DNA of 64,000 nucleotides from contig NZ_JAMBOE010000002.1 in NCBI RefSeq assembly GCF_023715465.1, positions 205,104 through 269,103 of the forward strand. The letters are read 5' to 3'. The translations under genes were made by a program, and so were the position numbers. Below the pieces are notes generated by a model that had not been told where the DNA came from, did not search any database, and saw only the letters and a program-made list of their open reading frames with translations. This stretch comes from Paenibacillus macerans. GTDB taxonomy: Bacteria; Bacillota; Bacilli; Paenibacillales; Paenibacillaceae. Positions 23,769 through 32,902 of this stretch are shown here, in pieces (the stretch's first letter is position 1; the number at the start of each line of letters is the position of its first letter).

Positions 23769-25208
23769 TTAATCGTTAATCATCTGCGCCAAGCCCTGCT
23801 TGGAGTCGATGTTTTTTTCCATCGCGTCCGCCTGCTTCTCCCAGTTCGCAAACTTGCCGTAGGCCGTATAAATCGTCGATCCGGTCGGCAGCTCGGGATG
23901 TTCGTTCTCCCCGTTCGTGCCCCAGTTCACCCAGCCGGAATCCCCCCGCTGCACGATTTGATACCGCGATACGACCTCGCTCGTGTACCACACCATGGCA
24001 TAGCCGGTTTCATCGTTCAGCTCGGCGGTTTTGTTGGCGCTCATGGGGAAAATGGTCTGCTCGGGCGCACTGTTAACGTCCACCGTATTTTGGAACAGCA
24101 CCTGTTCATTCCGCTCGCCTTGATGCACCTGCGTATGGGACTCGGGAATGATCTCGGCAATATGCGCCTTGATTTCCTCCGGCGTCAAAATCCCGTCCTG
24201 GATGCAAAAGATGCGCCAGAAGTAATCCCAGGACACCTCGTTAATGTTCTCCCCGATGCTTGCCTTGTATTGCTTCAGCTTGTCATTTCCCAGCTTGTCC
24301 GCGTCCGCCAGCAGCCGGTGCACACCGTCCGACAAAATATTGGCGTACAGGTCGCCTTCCCGGTAATACGTTCCCCCGTAAGAAGCGAAGGAAGTAAATA
24401 CGCGGTTGCCTTGCCCGCTCTCGAATTCGTCCCCGACCGTAATTTTATTGACGACCGGAATGCCGTCCACCGTGGTGGAGAAATCGTCGACTTCGTATTT
24501 TCGGCGGAACCAAGGGGAATTGTAGAAAAACTCCCAGGTCACCGAAAACTTTTTCCCTTGTAAATTTTCGTCCAAACCGTCTGGCACCTGGCCGTTCATG
24601 CGGTACCGGCAGTAGATTGGGCCCTCGGCCTCGACCACATACTCCACCTTCGTGTGCTCCGGCGGATTGATGAGCCCGTTTTTCGGCGTGAAGAAAGGAC
24701 CGTAAAATCCCCCGATCGCATTGGAGTAATCCTTGATTAAATTTTTCTGCTCTGCCTTGGCTTCGAAATAGCGGATGCCCCATTTGCCGTAGGAGGTGCC
24801 ATCCGCGGTGCCGGAGCACAGCTCTAAGATATAATAGCCGGTGTCCAGCCGGCGGAAGCCGTCCGCCTGCACGGGTTCAAGCTGCTGAATGCCTTTAAAC
24901 GCCGCCGTCTCAGCAACCGGCTTATCGCCGGCATACAGCCAATGCGAGGTGACCAGTTTGTCCATGCTGACCACATAAACGAGCGACGCTTCCCGGATAT
25001 ATTCCCCGTCAAGAATCACGTCCGCGAGTTGAAAAGGAACTTTACGGTGCTCGTCGTCAAACAGTTCAAGGCTATCCGGGTGAACCCGGTAATCGGAGAA
25101 ATTCAGCTTGGTAATCACCGGTTCGTTTTGTCTCGGCAGATGGTCCGGATTGTTTAACATGATGGGAAATTTATATTTAAATGCTTGCGCGCGTGTGTCC
25201 AAAGTCAA
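23769..25208 (-). CDS. Unrecognised 479-residue protein in the ribose-type ABC operon
   Basis: No signal peptide or membrane segments; mostly beta-rich with many aromatic residues (WGIRYFEAKAEQKN, GGFYGPFFTPKNGLIN, VTWEFFYNSPWFRRKYEVDDF). The fold could be a sugar-processing beta-sandwich such as a lyase or mutarotase-like protein, but no catalytic motif is certain. The start is a TTG at 25208 or 25202 behind AAAGAGG. It follows the permease gene by 33 bases and has its own terminator, so it is the last gene of the operon and probably acts on the imported compound. Confidence 0.75.
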   Translation of the reverse strand: MTLDTRAQAFKYKFPIMLNNPDHLPRQNEPVITKLNFSDYRVHPDSLELFDDEHRKVPFQLADVILDGEYIREASLVYVVSMDKLVTSHWLYAGDKPVAETAAFKGIQQLEPVQADGFRRLDTGYYILELCSGTADGTSYGKWGIRYFEAKAEQKNLIKDYSNAIGGFYGPFFTPKNGLINPPEHTKVEYVVEAEGPIYCRYRMNGQVPDGLDENLQGKKFSVTWEFFYNSPWFRRKYEVDDFSTTVDGIPVVNKITVGDEFESGQGNRVFTSFASYGGTYYREGDLYANILSDGVHRLLADADKLGNDKLKQYKASIGENINEVSWDYFWRIFCIQDGILTPEEIKAHIAEIIPESHTQVHQGERNEQVLFQNTVDVNSAPEQTIFPMSANKTAELNDETGYAMVWYTSEVVSRYQIVQRGDSGWVNWGTNGENEHPELPTGSTIYTAYGKFANWEKQADAMEKNIDSKQGLAQMIND

Positions 25209-25241
25209 AACCTCTTTTCTTGGTTGGTCTGATGCTGCGAT

Positions 25242-26222
25242 TTATTTGGCGAATTTGAAGGAGAACGGGAGCTTCTTGCCCTTCTGGGCGTCGATCAGGA
25301 CGGCGATCAAAATAATCAAGCCTTTGACCAGCAGCTGCCAAAACGAGCTAACCCCCATCAGGTTCAAACCGTTGCTTACGACACCGATGATCATTACGCC
25401 AAAGATCGTTCCGCTAATGCGGCCCCGCCCGCCGGCCATGGACACTCCGCCCAGTACGCAGGCCGCGATGGCATCCATTTCATAACCCTGACCAACCGAA
25501 GGCTGGCCCGAGTACATTCTCGCCGAGAGTACGATCCCAGCCAGCGCGGAGAGCAGACCGGCCAACGTATACACGGCAATCTCCACTTTTTTGATGCGCA
25601 CGCCCGAGAGACGAGCCGCTTCCCGGTTGCCGCCGATCGCAAAAATGTTCGTTCCGAACTTCGTTTTGTTCAACAGCACGATAAAAATAATAATCAAGAT
25701 GACCATATAGAGTACCGGCAGAGGCAAAAATCCGAACAGCTTCCCCGTTCCCAACTGGGTGTATGCGTCGTTGGTGATCCGGGCCGACCGCCCGCCGCTG
25801 TAAATATAAGCGATCCCCTGGGCGATGTTCATCGTCGCCAGTGTCACGATAAATGCGGGCAGCTTAAACTGGGTGATGATCACCCCGTTAAAAAATCCAA
25901 GCAGTGTGCCGATGACAACCCCCAGCAAAATCGCCACGGGCATCGGGATACCGTTATTCACCATAAAGCCGACGGTCAGCGTCCCGGATACGGCCACGAT
26001 CGCGCCCACCGAAAGGTCGATCCCGCCAAGAATCATCACCAGCGTCATACCGAGCGCCAGGAAGACGTTATTGGAAACCTGCCGCAGCACCGTGATCAAA
26101 TTTTCCGTAGTCAGGAACACCGGCGATACGATCGATAAAACCACGCATAAAATCAACAACACGAAAATAATCCCGATATTGCCTTTGAGCATCGCTGTAA
26201 GGGCGCTATTTTTTGTGCTCAT
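25242..26222 (-). CDS. Ribose-type (CUT2) ABC transporter permease
   Basis: About 326 residues from the ATG at 26222, which follows AGGAGG nine bases upstream; an upstream in-frame codon at 26246 would overlap the ATPase gene. Eight to ten hydrophobic segments and the CUT2 motifs GGIDLSVGAIVA, FNGVIITQFKLPAFIVTLATM and AACVLGGVSMAGGRGRISGTIFG place it with RbsC/XylH/AraH. It forms the membrane channel with the upstream ATPase. Confidence 0.92.
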   Translation of the reverse strand: MSTKNSALTAMLKGNIGIIFVLLILCVVLSIVSPVFLTTENLITVLRQVSNNVFLALGMTLVMILGGIDLSVGAIVAVSGTLTVGFMVNNGIPMPVAILLGVVIGTLLGFFNGVIITQFKLPAFIVTLATMNIAQGIAYIYSGGRSARITNDAYTQLGTGKLFGFLPLPVLYMVILIIIFIVLLNKTKFGTNIFAIGGNREAARLSGVRIKKVEIAVYTLAGLLSALAGIVLSARMYSGQPSVGQGYEMDAIAACVLGGVSMAGGRGRISGTIFGVMIIGVVSNGLNLMGVSSFWQLLVKGLIILIAVLIDAQKGKKLPFSFKFAK

Positions 26223-26229
26223 CGCTTTC

Positions 26230-27720
26230 TCATCCTCCTGTCGCATAGCGCATAATATTTTCCTGGGACAGCTCCTCCCGGTTTAATTGCGCCACAAGCT
26301 TGCCGCTCCGCATCACGCACACCGAATCGCACATATTGATGATCTCCGGAAGATCGGACGAAACCATAATAATTGCCAACCCTTCATTGGCCAGCCGGTT
26401 GATGATCGCATAGATTTCCGACTTGGCTCCGACGTCAACCCCGCGGGTAGGCTCATCCAGAATCAAAAGCTGCGGATTCGTGGCCAGCCATTTGGCGATG
26501 ACCACCTTCTGCTGGTTGCCTCCCGACAAGCTGGACACCTCGATGTCCGCTGAGGCCGTCTTAATATTCAGGTCGCTAACGTATTTGCCGATCTGCTCGC
26601 TTCTTTTTTTCTCGCTGACCAAAAACCGGCTGCCCATCAACTGATCGAGATTCGTTAACGTCAGGTTGAAGCCGACCGAGTTGTCGAGGACCAGGCCCTG
26701 GTCCTTACGGTCTTCCGGGACCATAGCGATCCCCTGGGCGATGGCCTGGCTGCAATTTTTAAAGCTGACTTCCCCGCCATTCAAATAAATCCGCCCGCGG
26801 TTATGCCGGTAGGCCCCGAAAATGGTCTGCATCAGTTCGCTTCTGCCCGCGCCTACCAGGCCGGAGAAACCGAGGATTTCGCCTTTGCGGACCCGGAAGG
26901 ACACGTCTTCGAACACGCCCCCTCTGGATAGCCCTTCAACGCGCAGCACTTCCTCGTCCCGCACGGAATAGGTACGGGTATAGAAGCTTTCCAGCTCCCG
27001 GCCGACCATCATCGCCACCAAAGCTTCCGTATTGGTGTCCAAGGTCCGCTTCGTGCCGACATAGCTGCCGTCGCGGATGACCGTGATGCGGTCCGCCATT
27101 TTGAACAATTCTTCCAGCCGGTGCGAAATGTAAATGATCCCGACGTTTTGCCGCCGCAGCTTCTCCATCGTGACGAACAGGCGCCCCACTTCCTCATCGG
27201 ACAGCGAAGAGGTCGGCTCGTCCATCACCAGGATTTTCACGTTAAAAGAGATCGCCTTCACGATTTCGATCAGCTGCTGCTGAGCCACCGTCAATTCCCC
27301 CACCAAGGTCGTGACGTCGATGTTTAGACCAAGCCGCTCGATCATGCTTTTGGCCTCGTTTTTCATCCGCTTTTCGTCCTTGAACCCCCATTTGTTGACA
27401 GGCTCGCGCCCCAAAAAGATGTTTTCGGCGACGCTGAGATAAGGAACAAGCACGATTTCCTGGTGAATAATGCCGATTCCGTAAGCCCTTGCGCTTTGTA
27501 CGCTATCGATATCCGCGGCCTGTCCGTCAATAAAGATTTGTCCCCGGTCCGGCTTATGGATGCCGCCCAAAATTTTGATCAGCGTCGATTTGCCCGCGCC
27601 GTTTTCGCCCAGCAAGGCATGAATTTCGCCGGCTTTCAGTTCAAAGTCGATCCCTTTAAGCGCATGGGTGCCCCCGAAGCTTTTGGCGATCCCATGCATC
27701 TCCAACAGATTTTCCGCCAT
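26230..27720 (-). CDS. Ribose-type (CUT2) ABC transporter ATP-binding protein
   Basis: 496 residues with two ABC domains in tandem, as in RbsA/MglA. Domain 1 has Walker A LLGENGAGKSTLIK and Walker B ILVMDEPTSSL. Domain 2 has the weaker GLVGAGRSELMQ P-loop, signature SLSGGNQQKVVIAKW and LLILDEPTRGVDVG. RBS GGAGGTG precedes the ATG. It energises uptake of a pentose, hexose or similar compound through the downstream permease. Confidence 0.93.
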   Translation of the reverse strand: MAENLLEMHGIAKSFGGTHALKGIDFELKAGEIHALLGENGAGKSTLIKILGGIHKPDRGQIFIDGQAADIDSVQSARAYGIGIIHQEIVLVPYLSVAENIFLGREPVNKWGFKDEKRMKNEAKSMIERLGLNIDVTTLVGELTVAQQQLIEIVKAISFNVKILVMDEPTSSLSDEEVGRLFVTMEKLRRQNVGIIYISHRLEELFKMADRITVIRDGSYVGTKRTLDTNTEALVAMMVGRELESFYTRTYSVRDEEVLRVEGLSRGGVFEDVSFRVRKGEILGFSGLVGAGRSELMQTIFGAYRHNRGRIYLNGGEVSFKNCSQAIAQGIAMVPEDRKDQGLVLDNSVGFNLTLTNLDQLMGSRFLVSEKKRSEQIGKYVSDLNIKTASADIEVSSLSGGNQQKVVIAKWLATNPQLLILDEPTRGVDVGAKSEIYAIINRLANEGLAIIMVSSDLPEIINMCDSVCVMRSGKLVAQLNREELSQENIMRYATGG

Positions 27721-27797
27721 CGCTGCTCACCTCCGAAGCGATATCTTCTTAAAAAAATTTAGAATGCAAGGGATGCCTTGCATTCTAAATCATGCGT

Positions 27798-28784
27798 TTA
27801 TTGCCACTCACCGGCGGTTTCTTTGGCCATTTCCTTCGTGACGATATGGGAAGGCAGCAGCACTTCCTGTTTAATCTCCTTGCCCTGCAAATAATCAACC
27901 GCCATATTGAAGGAAGTTTCCGCGATTTGAATCGGCACCTGGGCCGAAACCGCCGTGAACGAACCGTCGAGCAAAGCAGCTTTGCCGTCCGGAGACGCGT
28001 CGATGGAGTACACGCCGATATCGGTTCTGCCGCTGGCCTTAATCGCTGCCGCTACGCCCAAAGCCGACGGGTCGTTGATCGCAAAGAAGGCGTTGATGTC
28101 GGCATTCGCCTGGATGATGTCTTCGGCGATCGGCATCGAGGCATCCAGCGCCGCCTTGCCGTCCTGTTGGGCTACGATTTTAAATTTGGAGGCGTTGTCG
28201 CCGAGACCGTCTTTAAAGCCCGCGACCCGCTGCACGCAGCTTTCATTGGAAGGGAAGTCCAGGATGGCGATTTTGGCGCCGTCCGGATAGTCTTTCACCA
28301 TCTGTTCGCCCATCAGCTTGCCGGCCATGTAAGCGTCGGTGGCGATGATGCTTTTCACGAGGTCTCTATCCTCTTTAATGACGGCCGTATCGACGTTGAA
28401 CACCGGAATGTTGCGGTCATGCATCGCTTCCAGCCCCTGGCGGATCCCCGCGGAATCGACCGGGATGACGAACACAGCGTCAAAGCCCTGGTTGGCCGCG
28501 TCCGACATTTGATTGATTTGCTTGTTCAGATCATAGTCCGGATCCAGCATCGTATATTTGTAGCCTTTCTCCTTCGCCAATCTTTCAAAGGTATCATTCA
28601 TCGCCGTTTGAAACGTATTGTTCTGCGTGTTTGTCAAAAAGGCAAAGCTGTACGTCCCGTCCTTGCCTCCGCCATTACCGCTCCCTGCTTGATTCCCCGC
28701 CTCGGTTCCTTTCCCGTTGCTGCAAGCCGATAGAGCCAGAACAGTAAGCGCTATCAAAGAAAACTTTAAAAAATGCTTTTTCAC
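27798..28784 (-). CDS. Ribose-type periplasmic-binding lipoprotein
   Basis: 328 residues; a GTG start, basic KKHFLKF, hydrophobic core and lipobox LSAC (Cys near residue 21), then a Gly-rich linker. The mature protein has the RbsB fold: FAFLTNTQNNTFQTAMNDTFERLAKEKGYKY at the front, and FFAINDPSALGVAAAIKASGRTDIGVYSIDASPDG for the hinge and ligand contacts. It captures the sugar-like substrate outside the cell. Gene order is binding protein, ATPase, permease. Confidence 0.92.
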   Translation of the reverse strand: MKKHFLKFSLIALTVLALSACSNGKGTEAGNQAGSGNGGGKDGTYSFAFLTNTQNNTFQTAMNDTFERLAKEKGYKYTMLDPDYDLNKQINQMSDAANQGFDAVFVIPVDSAGIRQGLEAMHDRNIPVFNVDTAVIKEDRDLVKSIIATDAYMAGKLMGEQMVKDYPDGAKIAILDFPSNESCVQRVAGFKDGLGDNASKFKIVAQQDGKAALDASMPIAEDIIQANADINAFFAINDPSALGVAAAIKASGRTDIGVYSIDASPDGKAALLDGSFTAVSAQVPIQIAETSFNMAVDYLQGKEIKQEVLLPSHIVTKEMAKETAGEWQ

Positions 28785-28879
28785 AATAAACCAGCCCCCT
28801 ATGATGATTTAGTGGATAAAGAACGTCTGCGGTCGATCCGGTGCGCGCTGTTTCCGTCGAATGAACCGCTTTCAATTTC

Positions 28880-28918
28880 TTTACGTAAAATGTATCACAG
28901 AAGGCTGACGTATGTCAA
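28880..28918 (-). promoter_or_regulatory. Promoter of the ribose-type operon with overlapping LacI-type operator
   Basis: Minus-strand TTGACA (28918-28913), 18-base spacer, TACATT (28894-28889), then the palindrome TTTACGTAAA (28889-28880) abutting the -10 box. A repressor on this site would block initiation. The central CG is typical of LacI-family operators. Confidence 0.65.
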
Positions 28919-28960
28919 ATATTTTGTCGAATTTTTAAATAAAAAATAGTTATTAGTTTT

Positions 28961-28972
28961 ATTTACGTAAAT
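28961..28972. promoter_or_regulatory. LacI-type operator overlapping the lacI-like stop codon
   Basis: Perfect palindrome ATTTACGTAAAT. Its centre is 82 bases from the operator at 28880-28889. The sequence includes the end of the regulator's own coding region (ACG TAA). It may serve as an auxiliary site. Confidence 0.55.
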
Positions 28973-30969
28973 TTCTTAAGGATTAATTCCTCAATCTCTG
29001 CCGGAGCCGGTTCCAATACAATATTTTTCCAAGCCTTCAACAGATTTTTCGGTTCGACGATATAAGGCGGAACGCCGATATACTTATGCTCTTCATGGCC
29101 CAGCAAGGCCTTGGCGGTGGCCAAGCCTACCGCGATCCCTTGATCGTAAGGCCGCTGCGTAGACAGTCCCTTCACCATTTCTTCTTTTGCCAAATAGGTG
29201 GCGATTTCCGTGTCGAGATCAAACGTGAAGATAGCCACGTCCTCCCGCTTCAGCTCCTTCAGAGCCTTAATCGCCTCCAGCGCCGGTCTGTCCCAGGAAA
29301 TATACAGGCCTTGAATTTCCGGATGCCGCTTGATCATTTCTTTGCAAACGTCGTACGTTTTCTCGATTTGGTAAAAATACTGCTCATCAACGATTTCAAT
29401 ATTGCGGAAATTGCTGCGGATCGTATCGTTTGCCACGGCATCCCTTAAATGCGTGCCGTAAAACGGGGCGCCATGCCCGATGAAGCCGATCTTGACATTC
29501 TGCTTATTTTTAAAATAATTGCCCAGCAGGAGCGCCGCATTTTGGCCGTTCTCCCGTTCATTTACCGAAACGCAGCAAGAGTACTGGTCTTTCGTCATCC
29601 CCTCCGGCACATGGCTCATAAAGATCAGCTTCGTTTCTTCCGAAATGTTCTTGAATTTCTTGGCGGTCAGCTCATCGTCGACCGGGATAGCGATAATCGC
29701 ATCCGGATTTTGCATGCGCAAGCCCTCCAGTTGCGTGACCTGCAGACTCGGGTCAAAACCGGCATTAGTAATGGAAATAATGGAAATCCCGTATTGGTCC
29801 AACACATGGCGAATTCCGTTTTCATATAGTCTTGTCCACGCTGTACCGCCGTAATGGAAAGAGATCCCGACTTTATAGCTGCCGGACGTCAATTTTTCGG
29901 CTTCATCCTTGGACAACGCCAATTCATCGGGGGAAACCGGCTTTTCGCCAAACGGTCCTTTGCCGATTACCTGGGTCGACTTCTGGATCGAAAAAGTCAT
30001 CGGGACTTTGATTTCCCGGGCCTCGCCCGAACCGTGATCCATGATATCAAGCAACATCGAAACCGCTTCCAAAGCCATTTGCTTCGTGTCCTGCTTCAGC
30101 ATCGTCAGCGGCGGATTGATGATTTCCGACCATTCCTCATCGCCGAACCCGATCACCGAAACGTCGGCCGGCCATTCCAGCCCCAGTTTGTTCAACACCC
30201 GCAGCAAATTTAAGGTGATCCGGTTGCCGCTGGCCACAAAGGTCGGATTTTTATGCTGGCCCCACACCTCTTTGATCCCTTTTTCGAAATCTTCCAGCCG
30301 GTTTTGCTCCACTTCGATCAATAGCTCTTCACGAAACGGGATTTTGTAGGAACGAAGCGCTTCGCGGTAACCTTCCAACCGGTCTTCGACACTGGAAAAA
30401 TCCCCTTTTTCGATGATCAAGGCGATTTCCTCGTGTCCGGATTTCAGCAGATGGATGCAGCCTCTGGAAATCCCTTCCCTGCTGTCCGCCTGCACCGAGC
30501 CTACGCCTTTGAGATCAACCTTGCGGTCCAGGAATATAAACGGAATCTGCTGCTGTTTAAGCTTCTGGAACTGCTTCGCCTCCGTGCTGGCCGGCACGAT
30601 GATCAGACCCGCGATCCGCTTGTTGTTCAGAATGTTGGTGATGATGTTCTTCTCCAGCGTCACGTCGTCATGATGGAAATAGACCGTTAAACTATAACCC
30701 CGCTCAGTTAAACAGGATGAAATCGCCGATGCCAGTTGAGAAAAAAGCGTCCCCGACAACCCCGGCAATAGCAAAGCGATCTCCGATTTTTTGCCGATTC
30801 TGAACTTATTGCCGGCAACCGCGATTTTTTTGTCGTAACCCAATTGCTTGATGACGCTTTCCACTTTTTCCACCAGCTCGGGACTTACGTATCTCGTTTT
30901 ATTAATCACATGGGAAACCGTGGCTATCGACACGCCAGCTTCCTTAGCAATCTCTTTAATTGTCGCCAA
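28963..30969 (-). CDS. LacI-family regulator fused to a second sugar-binding domain
   Basis: 668 residues, about twice a normal LacI protein. Residues 1-55 are the LacI helix-turn-helix and hinge (ATIKEIAKEAGVSIATVSHVINKTRYVSPE). Residues about 60-335 are the usual type I periplasmic-fold core (IALLLPGLSGTLFSQLASAISSC ... GFGDEEWSEIINPPLTMLKQDTKQMA). Residues about 355-640 form a second domain closer to RbsB binding proteins (VGISFHYGGTAWTRLYENGIRHVLDQYGI ... IAIPVDDELTAKKF ... IFTFDLDTEIATYL). No signal peptide, so the whole protein is cytoplasmic. It starts at TTG behind GGGTGTGAG. It probably represses the downstream ABC operon and itself. Confidence 0.88.
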   Translation of the reverse strand: MATIKEIAKEAGVSIATVSHVINKTRYVSPELVEKVESVIKQLGYDKKIAVAGNKFRIGKKSEIALLLPGLSGTLFSQLASAISSCLTERGYSLTVYFHHDDVTLEKNIITNILNNKRIAGLIIVPASTEAKQFQKLKQQQIPFIFLDRKVDLKGVGSVQADSREGISRGCIHLLKSGHEEIALIIEKGDFSSVEDRLEGYREALRSYKIPFREELLIEVEQNRLEDFEKGIKEVWGQHKNPTFVASGNRITLNLLRVLNKLGLEWPADVSVIGFGDEEWSEIINPPLTMLKQDTKQMALEAVSMLLDIMDHGSGEAREIKVPMTFSIQKSTQVIGKGPFGEKPVSPDELALSKDEAEKLTSGSYKVGISFHYGGTAWTRLYENGIRHVLDQYGISIISITNAGFDPSLQVTQLEGLRMQNPDAIIAIPVDDELTAKKFKNISEETKLIFMSHVPEGMTKDQYSCCVSVNERENGQNAALLLGNYFKNKQNVKIGFIGHGAPFYGTHLRDAVANDTIRSNFRNIEIVDEQYFYQIEKTYDVCKEMIKRHPEIQGLYISWDRPALEAIKALKELKREDVAIFTFDLDTEIATYLAKEEMVKGLSTQRPYDQGIAVGLATAKALLGHEEHKYIGVPPYIVEPKNLLKAWKNIVLEPAPAEIEELILKKFT

Positions 30970-30989
30970 TTCTCACACCCCCACCCATG

Positions 30990-31041
30990 AATTTACGTAA
31001 ATTTATAAAAAAATTGTAGCATTATATATTTTTTCCGTCAA
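30990..31041 (-). promoter_or_regulatory. Promoter and operator of the lacI-like gene
   Basis: Minus strand TTGACG (31041-31036), 17-base spacer, TACAAT (31018-31013), then the operator palindrome ATTTACGTAAAT (31001-30990) about 12 bases downstream of the -10 box, inside the transcribed leader. This implies autorepression. A degenerate copy AATTTACGCATAATT lies at 31091-31105. Confidence 0.65.
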
Positions 31042-31218
31042 TCAAATCGGGAAAAGCGCCTTTTTACATTCGTTTTTGCTTTTTAAAAAGAATTTACGCA
31101 TAATTCATTAGGGACATTGCCAAGGATGTTTCCTGACAACCATAAATTTCTGTATGTTACCTTTCGGACAGTTGGCCGGTCTAATAAACGAAATGAAAGA
31201 GAAAAGAGGTGAAACGAT

Positions 31219-31758
31219 TTGGAATTTAGTGAGGAATGCATACTGCTGGCAAAAGCCGGAGATCGCACCGCCTTTGTTCAATTAATGAAGCAAGTGGAAC
31301 TGCCGCTTTATCAAACCGCTTGGGCCATTGTCAAAAAACCGGAAGATTGCGATGATGCGATGCAAGAGGCTGTCTTAAAAGCCTTTAAATCCATCCATAC
31401 TCTACGGGAGCCCTCTTATTTTAAAACATGGATTTTTCGAATCTTAATCAATGAATGTTTTAATATTTTGGGGAAGAACAAAAAAACGGTTGCTATCGGC
31501 GATCCAACACTCTTTGCCGGCTTGCAGCCCAACGATTATTCCGCAGTTGATTTACGGGATGCGGTTGATCGTCTTGAGGAAAGCCTCAAGGTTGTGATTG
31601 TTCTGCACTACTATCAGGATATGAATATCAATCAGATAGCCAGCATTTTGCAATCATCCCCTGCTGCGGTAAAAACCCGGCTCTATCGTGCTCGTCAAAA
31701 ATTGTTACTGTCCTTTAAAGATCAGAAGGAGGGAAAAATAAGCTATGGAACATATTAA
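31219..31758 (+). CDS. ECF-type RNA polymerase sigma factor
   Basis: 179 residues. Region 2 covers about 10-75 (PLYQTAWAIVKKPEDCDDAMQEAVLKAFKSIHTLR ... FKTWIFRILINECFN); region 4 covers about 110-165 (LKVVIVLHYYQDMNINQIASILQSSPAAVKTRLYRARQKLL). No region 1 or 3, as in ECF sigmas of the SigV/SigM type. It starts at TTG behind AGAGGTG. Its 3' end overlaps the next gene by 14 bases, the membrane anti-sigma, so they are co-translated. It probably answers envelope stress. Confidence 0.9.
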   Translation: MEFSEECILLAKAGDRTAFVQLMKQVELPLYQTAWAIVKKPEDCDDAMQEAVLKAFKSIHTLREPSYFKTWIFRILINECFNILGKNKKTVAIGDPTLFAGLQPNDYSAVDLRDAVDRLEESLKVVIVLHYYQDMNINQIASILQSSPAAVKTRLYRARQKLLLSFKDQKEGKISYGTY

Positions 31759-32884
31759 TGAGGAAATTTCAAGATTAAAATCCCGGCAGCCCAATGAATT
31801 ACCCCAAAGTACGCGTTTAAGATTGGACAATACCTATCAAATGATCATGGACCAAGAATTGAAACATTCAATAGATGATAAAGGAGCTTTTACAAAAATG
31901 AAAATGGTCAAAAAACTTGGACTTACCGCGGCAGCAACTTTTGTATTGGGAGGAGCCGTAATCGGCTCGGGTTTTGTTTCTCCGGCAATGGCGGCCGCTT
32001 TGGAAAATTTGCCGCTGATCGGCAGTGTATTTAAGACCGCAGAAGGAGACCTGGGGGCCGCAGTCGATAAAGGCTTGGTAACCTTCCCTAATGTAAGTGT
32101 GACTCACGATGGTATCACCCTGAAAGTGCTGGAAGCCTATTATGATGGAAATCGTTTGAGTGTGGGTATGGTCCGAGAAGGAGCGGAACTGGACGGTGTC
32201 ATGATGCCTTGGCGCGACCTTGAGCAAAGCGAGAAAGTCAAGGGTTATATTGATTGGCGATCCAGTTTATTGGATGTCACCGTTAACGGTAAACTCGTAA
32301 AGGGGTTATATGGCGATAGCGGGGAAATTCCCGGGCAACAGGACACCTTCACTTATAACATAAGAAAAGGCTTGGAAGAAGCGGCGCTTCCGGATCGGTT
32401 TGAATTGTCGTTAGCGGTAAAAGTTACCCAAGTAGAAGAACCTTTCGTGCTTAAAATCCCAATCACCAAGGTTCAACCGATCCTCTCCGTCAATCCGGAA
32501 AAAACAATGAGCAAAGGCGATTTCAGTTACACGGTTAAACGGGTCAATCTGACTGCCGGTTCCACCAGAGTGGTCATTGACAGCAACGGTACAGTACCGG
32601 TAACCGAGAATCAGACAGGCGAGTATGCGGCCAGCAAAATGTATTACGAAATTGTGGATGAACAAGGAAATCCAATCCAACAGTCGTGGGTTCCGTCCCC
32701 TTATGAAGCGCCAAAAAATCACTATCATGAGGACGAACTGTATAGCGCGTTCAGTACGGCACCCAAATCCATTACGATCAAACCGTATACCTATACGGTC
32801 AAAAAATCGGATTGGACTGCGGTTGACAAACAAACAAAAACGTACCATAAAGATTTGGAAATGACGATCCCGCTCAATCAGTAA
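31745..32884 (+). CDS. Transmembrane anti-sigma factor, DUF4179-like
   Basis: 379 residues: a cytoplasmic sigma-binding arm of about 55 residues, one transmembrane segment near 60-80 (LGLTAAATFVLGGAVIGSGFV), and a large extracytoplasmic part. The outside region has a DUF4179-like first half (VTHDGITLKVLEAYYDGNRLSVGM) and a second DUF5643-like half (GDFSYTVKRVNLTAGSTRVVID ... SITIKPYTYTVKK). It should hold the upstream sigma factor at the membrane until a signal is received outside. Its overlap with the sigma gene supports the pairing. Confidence 0.82.
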   Translation: MEHINEEISRLKSRQPNELPQSTRLRLDNTYQMIMDQELKHSIDDKGAFTKMKMVKKLGLTAAATFVLGGAVIGSGFVSPAMAAALENLPLIGSVFKTAEGDLGAAVDKGLVTFPNVSVTHDGITLKVLEAYYDGNRLSVGMVREGAELDGVMMPWRDLEQSEKVKGYIDWRSSLLDVTVNGKLVKGLYGDSGEIPGQQDTFTYNIRKGLEEAALPDRFELSLAVKVTQVEEPFVLKIPITKVQPILSVNPEKTMSKGDFSYTVKRVNLTAGSTRVVIDSNGTVPVTENQTGEYAASKMYYEIVDEQGNPIQQSWVPSPYEAPKNHYHEDELYSAFSTAPKSITIKPYTYTVKKSDWTAVDKQTKTYHKDLEMTIPLNQ

Positions 32885-32902
32885 ATCAGGAGGAGTACAA
32901 TC

